DNA of 64,000 bases from Candidatus Harpocratesius repetitus. GTDB taxonomy: Archaea > Asgardarchaeota > Lokiarchaeia > Sigyniarchaeales > Promethearchaeaceae. A program made the position numbers and the translations under genes. A model generated the notes under the pieces. That model was not told where the DNA came from. It worked only from the letters and a program-made list of their open reading frames with translations, and searched no databases. The DNA is taken from positions 1,971,666 to 2,035,665 of the forward strand of contig JAIZWK010000001.1 of NCBI GenBank assembly GCA_021498095.1, in the 5' to 3' direction. How positions within the stretch are numbered: position 1 is the stretch's first letter; every line of letters starts with the position of its first letter. Of the stretch, positions 63,947-64,000 are shown piece after piece.

Positions 63947-64000
63947 ATGAAACGTTATGATCGAACAAAACCATTGAATCTTCCCAGGTTTCGCCTTATA
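63947..64000 (+). CDS. Start of a gene leaving the window
   Basis: Eighteen open codons (MKRYDRTKPLNLPRFRLI) run to the right edge, with GGTG and a TATA-like element upstream. Family cannot be told from so little. Confidence 0.55.
   Translation, partial: MKRYDRTKPLNLPRFRLI

Overview
The window looks like a piece of an Asgard archaeon chromosome. The strongest clue is an actin-related protein at about 58-59 kb that keeps actin signature stretches. Further archaeal or eukaryote-like clues are two histones (one with a long lysine-rich N-terminal tail), an XPF-type nuclease paired with a nuclease-dead paralogue, deoxyhypusine synthase, pyruvoyl-dependent arginine decarboxylase, a Ski2-like helicase, and a TPR protein with a longin-like C-terminus. 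The DNA is AT-rich, genes are often monocistronic with long AT-rich spacers, and starts mix TATA-led short leaders with clear Shine-Dalgarno sites. The exact Asgard lineage cannot be fixed from the sequence alone. No rRNA, tRNA or CRISPR array was found.

Layout. 0-8 kb: an edge-truncated DNA methyltransferase, a PlsC-like acyltransferase, two MFS transporters, a TupA-like ATP-grasp protein, a 1.26 kb gene-poor stretch and a short histone. 8.4-11 kb: a YkgJ-type cysteine-cluster protein, then the first 59 codons of exosome subunit Rrp4 running straight into an AT-rich beta-class DNA methyltransferase; no rest of rrp4 is visible. 11-15 kb: an aminotransferase translationally linked to a kinase-like protein of unknown role, and an EamA transporter. 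15-18 kb, minus strand: a cluster of a divergent RtcB-like protein, arginine decarboxylase, deoxyhypusine synthase and a small basic protein, which points to polyamine and hypusine metabolism. 18-27 kb: HD hydrolase, GDPD, a secreted Hcp-like protein with a membrane-anchored neighbour, tailed histone, diacylglycerol/lipid kinase, YigZ-like fragment, GH3 glycosidase, UppP and a Uma2-like protein.

27-46 kb: a 1477-residue membrane/HEAT-like protein convergent with a TPR protein (they share a TTAA stop site), several very small genes, a receiver-domain protein, an EamA transporter, an ABC exporter pair, a Ski2-like helicase, a DnaJ-type zinc-finger protein without J domain, and a CLC chloride channel with CBS domains. 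46.9-50.9 kb: a giant surface protein of twelve Ig-like repeats, three nearly identical at DNA level. 51.7-55.5 kb: a visibly less AT-rich accessory island with a three-gene minus-strand cassette (each gene apparently broken by a one-base loss in an A-run) and a truncated IS607-type recombinase. 55.5-64 kb: FolD, a cyclase-fold surface protein, the zinc-ribbon actin, a ModE-like regulator, the divergent XPF/ERCC1-like pair, a CPBP protease, a HUMPS-family enzyme with an SPFH protein, and the start of a gene leaving the window.

The most promising under-described items are the divergent XPF/dead-XPF pair, the actin carrying two inserted zinc ribbons, the signal-peptide Hcp-like protein with its membrane partner, the divergent RtcB-like protein in the polyamine/hypusine cluster, and the rrp4 fragment abutting a methyltransferase.
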